Positions 28,955 through 38,272 of a DNA stretch of 64,000 nt are shown here, in pieces. Position 1 is the stretch's first letter. Every line of letters begins with the position of its first letter. The position numbers were made by a program, and so were the translations under genes. Origin of the DNA: Gammaproteobacteria bacterium (GTDB lineage Bacteria > Pseudomonadota > Gammaproteobacteria > DSM-19610); assembly GCA_026197075.1 (NCBI GenBank), contig JAPHQV010000010.1, positions 1-64,000 on the forward strand, in the 5' to 3' direction. The notes below the pieces were generated by a model. It searched no databases and was not told where the DNA came from. It worked only from the letters and a program-made list of their open reading frames with translations.

Positions 28955-29851
28955 CTATAGAGCCCTGGATTGCTGAAGCAGCATGCTCATAAGATAGACT
29001 CCTTGAGAAGTCGCATGGAAGTCATCATCCACTTTTCTGACCCCGACGCCCCTGTATGTAAAACCAAACGCGCGATTGCCAGGCAGAGTCACGATTTCGC
29101 TTAAATCATTCCACCCCCCCTCCTGGCTCTGCGCGCCGATTACTCTTTTTACCCACACCGGTTTGACCAGATCATCTCGTTCCGACTCAACGAGAAGCAA
29201 GGTTCTCTGGATATAGATATCCAGCACTCTGGGATCCCAAAACAATTGACTTCTTATTTTCGACTCCAGACCGCGCTCAATCTGTTCGATATCCGGCAAC
29301 AGACCGCACTCGCTTCGCTTCATCATTCGGATCCCCATCAACTGATGAGTTACACAGGCCTGGCGGAATGGATGGCTATCACAAAATTCAGGGGCGTTCT
29401 GCTCCGAGATATCTGCATACTCACCCAGACCCTCATCACAGCTTATCGCATAGATGAAATGCTTGTTGTAGTAAGGCATCCCCTCAATATCCTGATATCG
29501 AACGGGAACCCATGCCGCTTTATAGAACAGCATTCGCCATACATTGTTAATGTTATTTTCCAGATACTGGCTTTCATACTTTGCGAAAAGGGTTTCGAGA
29601 TAGTCGTCTTTTGTCAACTCGGCGCTTCGCTTGACCATCCACCACAGAACCGGACTCGGGACACGAAGAATCTCGGCCTCATTTCTCTTCAACCAGCCTA
29701 TGCCTAATCGCAGCGATTCCTCGACCTCTTCATAACTCAGATCTTCAACCGACCTGTTGTTCCACCAAAGCGCATACCCATACATCATGCTTATAACGAT
29801 CAGGGCAGCAAGAATAATCGTGGCAATTCTTGACAACATATACCGCCTCAT
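28955..29851 (-). CDS. Unrecognised membrane-anchored protein in polysaccharide island
   Basis: A 298-residue protein with a short basic N-terminus and one hydrophobic helix (IATIILAALIVISMMYGYALWW), so it is probably anchored in the inner membrane with its bulk in the periplasm. The body is helix-rich with many aromatic residues. The C-terminal third has QSQEGGWNDL and DDDFHATSQGVYLMSMLL, which recall the Q-x-x-GGW and H-x-T repeats of alpha/alpha-barrel proteins such as polyprenyl cyclases and some polysaccharide lyases. That is only a resemblance. The start codon is ATG at 29851, just inside a TTG. No function is assigned. Confidence 0.7.
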   Translation of the reverse strand: MRRYMLSRIATIILAALIVISMMYGYALWWNNRSVEDLSYEEVEESLRLGIGWLKRNEAEILRVPSPVLWWMVKRSAELTKDDYLETLFAKYESQYLENNINNVWRMLFYKAAWVPVRYQDIEGMPYYNKHFIYAISCDEGLGEYADISEQNAPEFCDSHPFRQACVTHQLMGIRMMKRSECGLLPDIEQIERGLESKIRSQLFWDPRVLDIYIQRTLLLVESERDDLVKPVWVKRVIGAQSQEGGWNDLSEIVTLPGNRAFGFTYRGVGVRKVDDDFHATSQGVYLMSMLLQQSRAL

Positions 29852-29939
29852 CAATAGACGGGCTCAGACATCCAGCCCCCACATTTCACACTATTAATCC
29901 AAGTTGTGCTCCCCCGGGGTGTTGGTGGAGCAACAACCG

Positions 29940-30986
29940 CTACGATGCATACTGCCTTTCATAATATTCCCGATACACCCCATCCCGGACCCGCCCACAC
30001 CACGCCTGGTTATCCAGGTACCATCCCACCGTCTCCCGGATCCCCTGCTCGAAGGTGTGTGCCGGCACCCAACCCAGCTCCCGCTCGATCTTGCCTGCGT
30101 TTATGGCATAGCGCCGGTCGTGGCCGGGGCGGTCCTTGACGAAGCTGATCAGTTCCTCGCGCGGTCGGTCAGCGGGGATCCCCTCATCCAGGATGCGGCA
30201 CACGGTCTTCACGATGTCGAGGTTGCGGATCTCGTTCTTGCCGCCGATGTTGTAGGTTTCGCCCAGGCGGCCGCCCTGCAGCACGGCGTCGATGGCGCGG
30301 CAGTGGTCTTCCACGTACAGCCAGTCGCGGATGTTCTGGCCGTCACCGTAGACGGGTAGCGGCTTGTTCTCCAGGGCATTGAGGATGACCAGGGGGATGA
30401 GCTTTTCCGGGAACTGGTAGGGGCCGTAGTTGTTGGAGCAGTTGGTGGTGAGCACCGGCAGCCCGTAGGTGTGGTGGTAGGCGCGCACCAGGTGGTCCGA
30501 GGCGGCCTTGGAGGCGGAGTACGGGCTGTTGGGGGCGAAGGGGGTGGTCTCGGTGAAGGCCGGATCCTGCTCGCCCAGGCTGCCGTACACCTCGTCGGTG
30601 GACACATGCAGGAAGCGGCAGGTTTGGTCGCCGTCCCAGCGCTGGCGGGCCACGTCCAGCAGGGTGAAGGTACCGTGCACATTGGTACGGATGAAGGCCT
30701 CGGGGCCCAGAATGGAGCGGTCCACGTGGGACTCTGCAGCGAAATTCACCACGATATCAATACCTTCAGCTTCGAACAGGCCCGCCACGAGGGCGCGGTC
30801 ACAGATATCGCCCTGCACGAAGCGGTACTGGGGGTCGGCCTCGATGTCGCGCAGGTTCTCCAGGTTGCCGGCGTAAGTGAGGGCGTCCAGGTTGATAACC
30901 CGGTCCCGGGGGTGCTGGGAGAGCCAGTAGCGCACGAAATTTGAGCCGATGAAGCCTGCGCCACCGGTTACGAGTAGTGTTTTCAT
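29940..30986 (-). CDS. rfbB: dTDP-glucose 4,6-dehydratase
   Basis: A 348-residue NAD-dependent dehydratase, second step of dTDP-L-rhamnose synthesis. Motifs: [15 protein letters not shown] (NAD binding), [10 protein letters not shown] with the catalytic Asp-Glu pair, the YSASK Tyr/Lys pair, and [17 protein letters not shown] at 30986 has GGAGGA nine bases upstream, while the frame upstream is not conserved. It follows rfbD after about 130 non-coding bases. The GC-rich base composition differs sharply from the island just to its left. Confidence 0.96.
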   Translation of the reverse strand: MKTLLVTGGAGFIGSNFVRYWLSQHPRDRVINLDALTYAGNLENLRDIEADPQYRFVQGDICDRALVAGLFEAEGIDIVVNFAAESHVDRSILGPEAFIRTNVHGTFTLLDVARQRWDGDQTCRFLHVSTDEVYGSLGEQDPAFTETTPFAPNSPYSASKAASDHLVRAYHHTYGLPVLTTNCSNNYGPYQFPEKLIPLVILNALENKPLPVYGDGQNIRDWLYVEDHCRAIDAVLQGGRLGETYNIGGKNEIRNLDIVKTVCRILDEGIPADRPREELISFVKDRPGHDRRYAINAGKIERELGWVPAHTFEQGIRETVGWYLDNQAWCGRVRDGVYREYYERQYAS

Positions 30987-31115
30987 GTTGTTATGTCCTC
31001 CAACTGCAAGGGTGGCGGCCGTGGCCACGCCCTTCTGGTGCCGATGGGTATCGGTCTGTTTCGGGTATTGTGCGGGTTATGGGGGGGTTTGGCCACTGGG
31101 TCTGTGCAACGAGGA

Positions 31116-31988
31116 CTATCCTGGGTCCGTCCCCGCAGTCAGCATGGCCCGCAGGCTAGTACGCCAGTGGGGGATGGGAGCGGGAAGCAGGGGGCGGATT
31201 TTTTCCTTGCTCAGGACCGAGTAGGCGGGACGGCGGGCGGGGGTGGGGTAGTCGCGGGTGGGGATGGGCAGCAGGCGCTGCAGGCACAGGTCCTGACCCA
31301 GCGCCCTCGCCTCTTCCACCACCGCCAGGGCGAAGTCGTACCAGGAGGCGACACCTTCGTTGGTGAAGTGGTAGGTGCCGCTGGCGTCCTGGCGCATCAG
31401 CGCCAGCAAGGCGGTGGCAATGTCGCGGGTCCAGCTCGGGGTGCCGATCTGGTCGTCCACCACCTTCAACTCCTCGCGCTCGCCGGCCAGGCGCAGGATG
31501 GTCTTGACGAAATTATGGCCATGTTCGCCATACACCCAGGCGGTGCGCAGGATCAGCGCCTCAGGCAAGACCTCGCGCACGGCCCGTTCGCCGGCCTCCT
31601 TGCTGGAGCCGTAGGTACCCAACGGTTTAACGGCATCCTCTTCCCGGTAGGGGTTGGACTGGTCGCCGCCGAACACGAAGTCGGTGGAGACCTGCAGCAT
31701 GCGCCCGCCATAGTCCTGCACGGCGCGGGCAATCGCGCCGGCGGCGACGGCATTCACGGCATGAGCCAGTCCGGGTTCGCTTTCCGCCTTGTCCACCTGG
31801 GTGTAGGCGGCACAGTTGACCACCCAGTCGGCCCGGTGGCGGGCAATGGTGGCGGTGATGGCATCGCCGGGGCCGGACAGGTCCAGTTCGTGGCGGGTCA
31901 GGGCGACGGTGTCGATCCCCTCCTCCGCCAGCAGCAGGCACAGCTCATGACCCAGCTGGCCGGCTGCGCCGGTGACCAGTACCTTCAT
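31116..31988 (-). CDS. rfbD: dTDP-4-dehydrorhamnose reductase
   Basis: A 290-residue SDR-fold enzyme catalysing the final NADPH reduction to dTDP-L-rhamnose. VTGAAGQLGHEL marks the nucleotide site; STDFVFGG, YGSSKEAGE (Tyr/Lys pair) and LRTAWVYG are characteristic of RfbD/RmlD. The start overlaps the stop of rfbC by four bases. Confidence 0.95.
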   Translation of the reverse strand: MKVLVTGAAGQLGHELCLLLAEEGIDTVALTRHELDLSGPGDAITATIARHRADWVVNCAAYTQVDKAESEPGLAHAVNAVAAGAIARAVQDYGGRMLQVSTDFVFGGDQSNPYREEDAVKPLGTYGSSKEAGERAVREVLPEALILRTAWVYGEHGHNFVKTILRLAGEREELKVVDDQIGTPSWTRDIATALLALMRQDASGTYHFTNEGVASWYDFALAVVEEARALGQDLCLQRLLPIPTRDYPTPARRPAYSVLSKEKIRPLLPAPIPHWRTSLRAMLTAGTDPG

Positions 31989-32545
31989 GTATTCGCCTCG
32001 TATCGCGGCAGTTCCGCGTCCAGCTCGCGCAACAACTTGTTGGCCGCGTCCTTCTCCGATACCTGGAAGTTATCGCCCGGCCAGGCGATGCCGATGTCCG
32101 GGTCATCCCAGCGCACGCCATGTTCGGTTTCAGGGGCGTAGTAGTTGGTGCACTTATAAAGGAAATCGGCGGATTCGCTCAGTACGCAAAAGCCATGGGC
32201 GAATCCGGGTGGCACGTAGAGCTGGCGATGGTTCTGCCCGGTCAGCTCGTAGCCGACCCACTGGCCGAAGGTCGGCGAGCCCTTGCGGATGTCCACGGCC
32301 ACGTCGAACACGGCGCCCGCTGTCACCCGCACCAGCTTGCCCTGGGGCACCTGCAGCTGGTAGTGCAGGCCACGCAGCACGCCCTGGCGCGAGCGCGAGT
32401 GGTTGTCCTGCACGAAGATCGCGTCCAGGCCCTGCTCGGCATACTTGCGTGCATGCCAGCTTTCCATAAAGAAGCCCCGCTCGTCGCCGAACACATCGGG
32501 CTCGATGAGCAGCACCTCGGGTATACGGGTCGGGATGATCTTCAT
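31985..32545 (-). CDS. rfbC: dTDP-4-dehydrorhamnose 3,5-epimerase
   Basis: A 186-residue cupin-fold epimerase. It contains [20 protein letters not shown] with the catalytic His, [16 protein letters not shown], and [13 protein letters not shown], all standard for RfbC/RmlC. It is sandwiched between rfbA and rfbD with four-base overlaps on each side, so the three are one translational unit. Confidence 0.96.
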   Translation of the reverse strand: MKIIPTRIPEVLLIEPDVFGDERGFFMESWHARKYAEQGLDAIFVQDNHSRSRQGVLRGLHYQLQVPQGKLVRVTAGAVFDVAVDIRKGSPTFGQWVGYELTGQNHRQLYVPPGFAHGFCVLSESADFLYKCTNYYAPETEHGVRWDDPDIGIAWPGDNFQVSEKDAANKLLRELDAELPRYEANT

Positions 32546-33426
32546 GACAGTTGCCCGTCTTCCTCGAGCACCTGCATGAGGTAGCGGCCGTAGTTGCTCT
32601 TCATCAGTGGCGTGGCCAGGGCTTCCAGCGCGGCGGCATCGATATAGCCCATGCGGTAGGCGATCTCCTCCACGCAGGAGATCTTCAGGCCCTGGCGCTG
32701 CTCGATGGCCTCGATGAAGGTGGCCGCCTGCAGCAGGGAATCATGGGTGCCTGTATCCAGCCAGGCGGTGCCGCGGCCCAGCTGTTCCACGTTGAGCTGA
32801 TTCTGTTCCAGGTAGACGCGGTTGACATCGGTGATCTCCAGTTCGCCACGCGCCGAGGGCTTCAGGTCCCGGGCGATGTCGAGTACCTGGTTGTCGTAGA
32901 AATACAGCCCGGTGACCGCGTGATGGGAACGCGGTCTTTCCGGTTTTTCCTCGATGCTGATCGCCTTTCCGGATGCATCGAATTCCACCACGCCATAGCG
33001 CTCGGGATCGCGCACCCGGTAGGCGAACACAGTGGCGCCCTGTTCGCGCTCGGCGGCCTTACGCAGGTTGGTGCCCAGGCCATGTCCGTAGAAAATATTG
33101 TCCCCCAGTACCAGGCTGCTGCTGTCGCGGCCGACGAAGTCGCGGCCGATAAGGAAGGCCTGCGCCAGGCCTTCCGGCTGCGGCTGTTCCGCGTAGGCGA
33201 TGTTCAGGCCGAACTGTGCGCCGTCGCCGAGCAAACGCTGGAAGTTGGGCAGGTCCACGGGCGTGGAGATGAGCAGGATGTCACGGATGCCCGCCAGCAT
33301 GAGCGTGGACAGCGGGTAATAGATCATCGGCTTGTCGTACACCGGCATGAGCTGCTTGCTCACCGCGTGGGTGAGCGGGTACAGACGTGTGCCGGAACCG
33401 CCGGCGAGGATGATGCCCTTCATCAT
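32542..33426 (-). CDS. rfbA: Glucose-1-phosphate thymidylyltransferase
   Basis: A 294-residue nucleotidyltransferase making dTDP-glucose, the first step to dTDP-rhamnose. Signature [11 protein letters not shown], then [15 protein letters not shown] and [10 protein letters not shown], followed by [20 protein letters not shown] and [10 protein letters not shown]. The start is ATG 33426 or 33423 (adjacent ATG codons); GGGT lies seven bases before the first. It heads the rfbA-C-D-B run; a dRS3-like repeat separates it from the upstream sulfate-activation gene. Confidence 0.95.
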   Translation of the reverse strand: MMKGIILAGGSGTRLYPLTHAVSKQLMPVYDKPMIYYPLSTLMLAGIRDILLISTPVDLPNFQRLLGDGAQFGLNIAYAEQPQPEGLAQAFLIGRDFVGRDSSSLVLGDNIFYGHGLGTNLRKAAEREQGATVFAYRVRDPERYGVVEFDASGKAISIEEKPERPRSHHAVTGLYFYDNQVLDIARDLKPSARGELEITDVNRVYLEQNQLNVEQLGRGTAWLDTGTHDSLLQAATFIEAIEQRQGLKISCVEEIAYRMGYIDAAALEALATPLMKSNYGRYLMQVLEEDGQLS

Positions 33427-33472
33427 GTATTTACCCAATCATTGCAAAATTTCTTCTGATTAATGTCCTTTC

Positions 33473-33541
33473 CGTCATTCCCGCGAATGCGGGAATCCAG
33501 GTATTTCAAAAACATGGATGCCCGCCTACGCGGGCATGACG
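33473..33541. repeat. dRS3-like inverted repeat pair
   Basis: Facing units with the same spacer as the 12141 copy. The left unit (ATTCCCGCGAATGCGGGAAT) and right unit (ATGCCCGCCTACGCGGGCAT) differ from each other but each is self-complementary. It lies between rfbA and the ATP sulfurylase/APS kinase gene. Confidence 0.88.
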
Positions 33542-33571
33542 AATAAAGCAGAGGTTCCTTAACTATCGCGT

Positions 33572-35314
33572 TCACTCCGCCAGGTAGCCTTCGCGCAGCA
33601 GGTAGAGATACAGCTCCTGCACCGCCTCCATTGCGCTGTACTGCGAAGTGTCGATGCGCAGCTCCGGCGTCTCCGGTATCTCGTAGGGATCGCTGATGCC
33701 GGTGAACTCCGGAATCTCGCCACGCCGAGCCTTGGCGTAGAGTCCCTTGCGGTCGCGCGCCTCGCACACCTCCAACGGGGTGGCCACGTGGATCTCGATG
33801 AAGGCGCCCTGCTCCTCGATCATTTCGCGCACGGCGCGGCGGGTGCTGTGGTAGGGCGCAATGGGCGCACAGATGGCGATGCCGCCGTTCTTGGTGATTT
33901 CGCTGGCGACGAAGCCGATGCGACGAATGTTGAGGTCGCGGTGGGCCTTGGAGAAACCCAGCTCGCTGGACAGATTCTGGCGCACGATGTCGCCGTCGAG
34001 CAGCGACACGGGGCGGCCGCCCGCCTCCACCAGCTTGGCGTAGATAATCTTGGCGAGCGTGGATTTGCCCGATCCGGACAGGCCGGTGAAGAACAGGGTG
34101 AAACCCTGTCGGCTGCGCGGTGGGTATACCTTGCGCAGTTCGCGCACCACCTCGGGATAGCTGAACCACTCCGGTATGTCGTTGCCGTGGGCCAGGTCTT
34201 GTTTCAACTGGGCGTCGGTATATTCGTTGCAGTCCAGGCGCTGCTTCTCGATCTGCGAGACGGGCAGGAAGCGGTCCTTGCTGGGCACGTAGCACTGGGC
34301 CTCGACGGGAATCATCTGGATGTGCAGCTCATCCTGGTGCCGGGCAAGCAGTTCCTGGGAGGCATAGGGGGCGTAGAAGCCCTCGCCTGGATTGGCGCCG
34401 CCGTTGCCGTTGCTGCGCGGCGGTGGCGGGTAGGCGTGTTTGGGCCCCACGATCAGGTGCGAGCAACCATGGTTCTGGTGCACGATGGCATGCCACAGGG
34501 ATTCGCGCGGGCCGGCCATGCGCATGGCCAGCGGCAGCAGCGACAGGGCGGCGAGATTGTGGGGGAAATAGCGGCGGATGGCCTGGTAGCAGTGCACACG
34601 TGCGTAGTAGTGCAGGTCGCCGGGCTTGGTCATGCCCACGGTGGGGTGCAGCAGGATGTGGCCGCCGATCTCCTTGGCCGCCTGCAGGGTGATGTCGCGC
34701 TGCAGGCGGTGCATTGGCTTGCTGGTCTGGAAGGCCACCACCTTGCGCCAGCCCATCTTGGCGAACAGGGCGCGCAGTTCCTCGGGGGTGTCCCACAGGG
34801 TCTGAAATTCAAAGTGCACCGGTAGCTGGATCCCCTCCAGGGTGCCGCTGATGTAGGTGTCCTTCACCTGTTCGTAGAGATAACGCACGCCGGGGTGCTG
34901 GTCGGAGGTGGTGCCGTACACCGCCTCGGCCTCGCGGCGCTTGTCCGGCTGCCAGATGTCCCACACCTTGAGCACGGCGGGCATGAAGCCCTCGGCATCG
35001 CGCAGGGCGATGCGCAGGCCGGGCTGCAGCTTGGCGGCAAATGCCGCCGGCACATCCAGCACGATAGGCATGGGCCAGAGGGTGCCGTCGGGCAGGCGCA
35101 TGTTGTCCACCACGCCCTCGTAGGCCGCCTTGTCCATGAAGCTTTCCAAAGGCGAGAAACCGCCGCTCAGCAGCAGTTCCAGGTCGCAGGTCTGGCGCTG
35201 GGTCAGGGTCAGGGAGGGAAAATCCTTGGATTCGTCCTTCAGGTGCTCGGCGCCATCGGCGTCCACCAGCCGGCTGACCAGCCGGCCGCCATGGGGCGGT
35301 ACGAAATACTCCAT
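33572..35314 (-). CDS. APS kinase fused to a degenerate ATP sulfurylase domain
   Basis: A 580-residue protein with an N-terminal ATP-sulfurylase-like domain (about 1-395) and a C-terminal adenylylsulfate kinase domain (about 403-580). The kinase looks intact: GLSGSGKST (411-419), DGD (440-442), HRDLNIRRIGF, ICAPIAPY and GLYAKARRGEIPEFTGI. The sulfurylase part keeps PLAMRMAGPRE and IPEWFSYPEV. But the usual QTRNPxHRAH reads QTSKPMHRLQ (196-205), and GRDHAG reads GPKHAY followed by prolines (290-299). Residues that normally bind ATP and sulfate are therefore changed, and ATP sulfurylase activity is doubtful. The likely product of the kinase is PAPS. ATG 35314 follows GAGG. Confidence 0.85.
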   Translation of the reverse strand: MEYFVPPHGGRLVSRLVDADGAEHLKDESKDFPSLTLTQRQTCDLELLLSGGFSPLESFMDKAAYEGVVDNMRLPDGTLWPMPIVLDVPAAFAAKLQPGLRIALRDAEGFMPAVLKVWDIWQPDKRREAEAVYGTTSDQHPGVRYLYEQVKDTYISGTLEGIQLPVHFEFQTLWDTPEELRALFAKMGWRKVVAFQTSKPMHRLQRDITLQAAKEIGGHILLHPTVGMTKPGDLHYYARVHCYQAIRRYFPHNLAALSLLPLAMRMAGPRESLWHAIVHQNHGCSHLIVGPKHAYPPPPRSNGNGGANPGEGFYAPYASQELLARHQDELHIQMIPVEAQCYVPSKDRFLPVSQIEKQRLDCNEYTDAQLKQDLAHGNDIPEWFSYPEVVRELRKVYPPRSRQGFTLFFTGLSGSGKSTLAKIIYAKLVEAGGRPVSLLDGDIVRQNLSSELGFSKAHRDLNIRRIGFVASEITKNGGIAICAPIAPYHSTRRAVREMIEEQGAFIEIHVATPLEVCEARDRKGLYAKARRGEIPEFTGISDPYEIPETPELRIDTSQYSAMEAVQELYLYLLREGYLAE

Positions 35315-35459
35315 ATGCCTCAATCTCTTATTGGTTATGTTGCCCATCCTGGGACGGGGCGGGGCCAGGGACCTCGGGGTCCTCTTCCTGCGATTGTGAC
35401 GCTATCGGCCCAGAGACGCTTGATATTAGGGGGAATGGCGGGGCGGGTAAAGCCGGCGG

Positions 35460-36914
35460 CTAAGGGATCCCTTTCAGGATCTGCAGGCAGGCCCGGTTCA
35501 GCTCCCCGGCCCGCGCCTCCGAGGCGGCTTCGTTGTAGCAGCGGAACTCCGGGGCGTTGCCCGAGGGGCGCAGGTGGACGATCTCGTCGTTTTCGAAGCG
35601 CAGGCGCAGGCCGTCGGTGGTGTCGATGTCCTGAATCGTGCCGCACAGGTCCCCGAACAAGGCCTCCATGGCGGGCGCGCCGCCGGCCTGCAGCCGTTCC
35701 AGCAGGGCCCGGGATTGTTCCGTGGGGAAATCCTTGAGCCGGTCGCTGGCGGTGAAGCGCGGCGGCAGACGGGCGGGCAGGGCGCTCAAGGGCACGCCTT
35801 CCTTCCGGGCGCGCGTCAGCAAGGCCAGGATGGGCAGCAAGGCGTCGCGGGTGGGCAGCGGTGTGAGTACACGGCCCTCGCGCTCGATGGGGGTGGCGAG
35901 CAGGAAGCCGCCGTTGGCCTCGTAGCCGGCCACGCCGGGCTGGCCCGCCGCCTGCAGTGCCTGCATGCCGGCGATCACGTAGGGCGAGCCGATGCGGGTG
36001 CGCGTCACGGCGGCGAAGCGACCACAGGCCTCCACCACCGTATTGCTGCTCACCGGCGTGGCCAGTGCCTGGATGCCCAGCGCATCGGCACAGAGCACCC
36101 CCACCACATCGCCGCGCAGCCATTCCCCGCGCTCGGTGCCGATCAGCGGCCGGTCGGCGTCGCCATCGGTGGAGACGATGGCGTTGAAGCCGGGGTCGGC
36201 GGCCCAGGCGCGCGCCAGTTCCACATCCTCGGGGCGGATGGCCTCGGTATCCACGGGCATGAAGATATCGGAACGGCCGAGGCGGATGACCTCGGCGCCG
36301 AGGCCGGCGAGCACCTCGCCGAGCAGGTCGCGGGCCACGCCGGAATGCTCGTAGACGGCAACCCGCATCCCCGCCAGCGCCGTGGCGCCGAAGAAATCGA
36401 GATATCGTTGCAGGTAGCGGGCGAGCGGCTCGGGATCGACGGGCGGCAGGGCATTGTCGGAAATGCGTTCCGGCACCACGACCATCTGTGCACGGATACC
36501 TTCCTCATCGGCCTTGAGGATCTCGCCCGCGGCGGTGTTGAACTTGATGCCGTTGCGGTCGTCGGGGATGTGGCTGCCGGTGACCATGAGGGAGGGGATG
36601 CCACGTTCCAGGCCATGGAGGGCAATGGCCGGCGAGGGAATGAAGCCGCCGTTCAGCGGCCGGTGACCGGCATCGACGACGGCAGCGGCGCAGGCCGCCA
36701 TGATGGCCGGCGTGCTGGGCCGCAGGTCGCCGGCCAGGGCCACGGCACTGCCCGGTTGCAGGCCATGGTGTTCGGAAAGGTGCTGCAGGAATGCCAGGGT
36801 ATAGGCGTAACACACCGGCGCGCCCATGTCGGCGACACGCCCGCGCGCGCCGCTGGTGCCGAAGCCCACGCCGCTGCGCGCCATCAGGTCGGCGATCTGG
36901 ATCTCATCGGACAC
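35460..36914 (-). CDS. Phosphohexomutase (phosphomannomutase/phosphoglucomutase family)
   Basis: A 484-residue alpha-D-phosphohexomutase, probably interconverting mannose or glucose 1- and 6-phosphates for GDP-mannose or dTDP-glucose supply. It has FGTSGARG near the start, the phosphoserine loop VTGSHIPDDRNG, the metal loop STDGDADRP, and the phosphate-binding SGNAPEFRCY at the C-terminus. The phosphoserine loop (usually TASHNP) is slightly atypical but keeps Ser-His. The start is GTG at 36914 with GGGG six bases before. About 145 bases separate its end from the sulfate-activation gene. Confidence 0.87.
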   Translation of the reverse strand: MSDEIQIADLMARSGVGFGTSGARGRVADMGAPVCYAYTLAFLQHLSEHHGLQPGSAVALAGDLRPSTPAIMAACAAAVVDAGHRPLNGGFIPSPAIALHGLERGIPSLMVTGSHIPDDRNGIKFNTAAGEILKADEEGIRAQMVVVPERISDNALPPVDPEPLARYLQRYLDFFGATALAGMRVAVYEHSGVARDLLGEVLAGLGAEVIRLGRSDIFMPVDTEAIRPEDVELARAWAADPGFNAIVSTDGDADRPLIGTERGEWLRGDVVGVLCADALGIQALATPVSSNTVVEACGRFAAVTRTRIGSPYVIAGMQALQAAGQPGVAGYEANGGFLLATPIEREGRVLTPLPTRDALLPILALLTRARKEGVPLSALPARLPPRFTASDRLKDFPTEQSRALLERLQAGGAPAMEALFGDLCGTIQDIDTTDGLRLRFENDEIVHLRPSGNAPEFRCYNEAASEARAGELNRACLQILKGIP

Positions 36915-37054
36915 TGGATTCCCCTGTTCTTGTGATGACGGAGGCTATGATACGGGCTTTGCCGGTCTGAATCAGTGCTAGGGATGATCGGTGCCATCAT
37001 ACCGAGGCAATGAGCAATTGCGCCCTTCCCGCGACTGTCCCATCATCGCCTCGC

Positions 37055-38194
37055 ATGGCACATCCCCCCGTCATTCTCATCGCCCCCAACGCCCTGAAGG
37101 GCAGCCTCTCCGCCCCGGCCGCGGCGCGGGCCATTGCGGCCGGCGTGCGCCGTACGCTGCCCCAGGCGGAACTGCGCCTGCTGCCCGTGGCCGATGGCGG
37201 CGATGGGGTGCTGGAGGTATTGGAGGAGGCCCTGGCCGGGGAGCGGATGATGGCGCGAGTGCCTGGGCCGCTGGGTACCCTGCTGGATACCCACTATATA
37301 TATGTACCCGGCCGCCGCCTGGCCCTGCTGGAGATGGCCCGGGTCGCCGGGCTGGCGCTGCTGCGGCCTGCGCAATACGACCCGCTGCAGGCCAGCACCC
37401 GGGGCCTGGGCGAATTGCTCCGTGCCGCCCTGGACCACGGGGCGGAGGAGATCCTGCTCGGCATTGGCGGCAGCGCCAGCAACGATGGCGGCATCGGCAT
37501 GGCCGCTGCCCTGGGAGTACGGTTTTGGGACGGTGACGGCCAAGCGGTGGAACCCCTGGCCTGCAATCTGGTCCGTATCCAGCAGATCGACACCAGCGGC
37601 CTCGATCCTCGCCTGAAGCAGACCCGTATACAGCTGATCTGCGATGTGGATAATCCCCTGCTCGGCGCGCATGGCGCCACCCGGGTGTTCGGCCCCCAGA
37701 AGGGCGCCGGGCCGACGGAGCTGGAGCGGCTGGAGGCAGGGCTCGCCCACCTGGCGGACCTGATGGAGCAGCAGCTGGACGTCGCGGTGCGCGAACTGCC
37801 GGGCGCCGGCGCGGCCGGCGGCCTGGGGGCCGGGGCCGTGGCCTTCCTCGGCGCGGAACTGCGCCCCGGCACGGAGCTGGTACTGGAACTGCTGGATTTC
37901 GATGCGGCGCTGCAGGGTGCCGACCTGGTGATCACCGCCGAAGGCCACCTGGACACCCAGACCCTGAACGGCAAGGCACCGGTGGTGGTTGCGCGGCACG
38001 CCACGGCGCGCGGCATCCCCTGCATGGTCCTGGCGGGTGGTGTGGATGCGGACCCCGCCGCGCTGCGCGAGGCCGGTTTCAGCGGCTGGCAGGTCATCCG
38101 CCCCGAAGGCATGCCGCTGGCGGATTCCATGCGCCAGGCGGAACAACTGCTGGCCGAGGCCGCGGAGCGGCTGGTGCGAGAATGCCTGCTCTAG
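37055..38194 (+). CDS. glxK: Glycerate kinase
   Basis: A 379-residue GlxK/GarK-type kinase phosphorylating D-glycerate, usually to 2-phosphoglycerate. Conserved sequences: IAPNALKGSLSA at the start, VADGGDGVLEVL, ILLGIGGSASNDGGIGMAAALG, FGPQKGAG, and GAGAAGGLGAG, then TAEGHLDTQTLNGKAP. ATG 37055 is chosen because 15 upstream codons are not conserved. It is divergent from the phosphohexomutase gene, with both promoters in the 140-base gap. It has no obvious link to the polysaccharide genes. Confidence 0.93.
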   Translation: MAHPPVILIAPNALKGSLSAPAAARAIAAGVRRTLPQAELRLLPVADGGDGVLEVLEEALAGERMMARVPGPLGTLLDTHYIYVPGRRLALLEMARVAGLALLRPAQYDPLQASTRGLGELLRAALDHGAEEILLGIGGSASNDGGIGMAAALGVRFWDGDGQAVEPLACNLVRIQQIDTSGLDPRLKQTRIQLICDVDNPLLGAHGATRVFGPQKGAGPTELERLEAGLAHLADLMEQQLDVAVRELPGAGAAGGLGAGAVAFLGAELRPGTELVLELLDFDAALQGADLVITAEGHLDTQTLNGKAPVVVARHATARGIPCMVLAGGVDADPAALREAGFSGWQVIRPEGMPLADSMRQAEQLLAEAAERLVRECLL

Positions 38195-38272
38195 TCTGTC
38201 CCCAGGCCGGGCATTCACTTTCATCCCCGCTCCTACCGATACACACCATCATTCTTGTTTACGGAGTACAAC

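Noticed and set aside
15419-29939. A prophage or integrative element
   Set aside because: No integrase, phage structural gene or attachment-site duplication was seen; the tRNA genes are far away. The content is purely polysaccharide-type.
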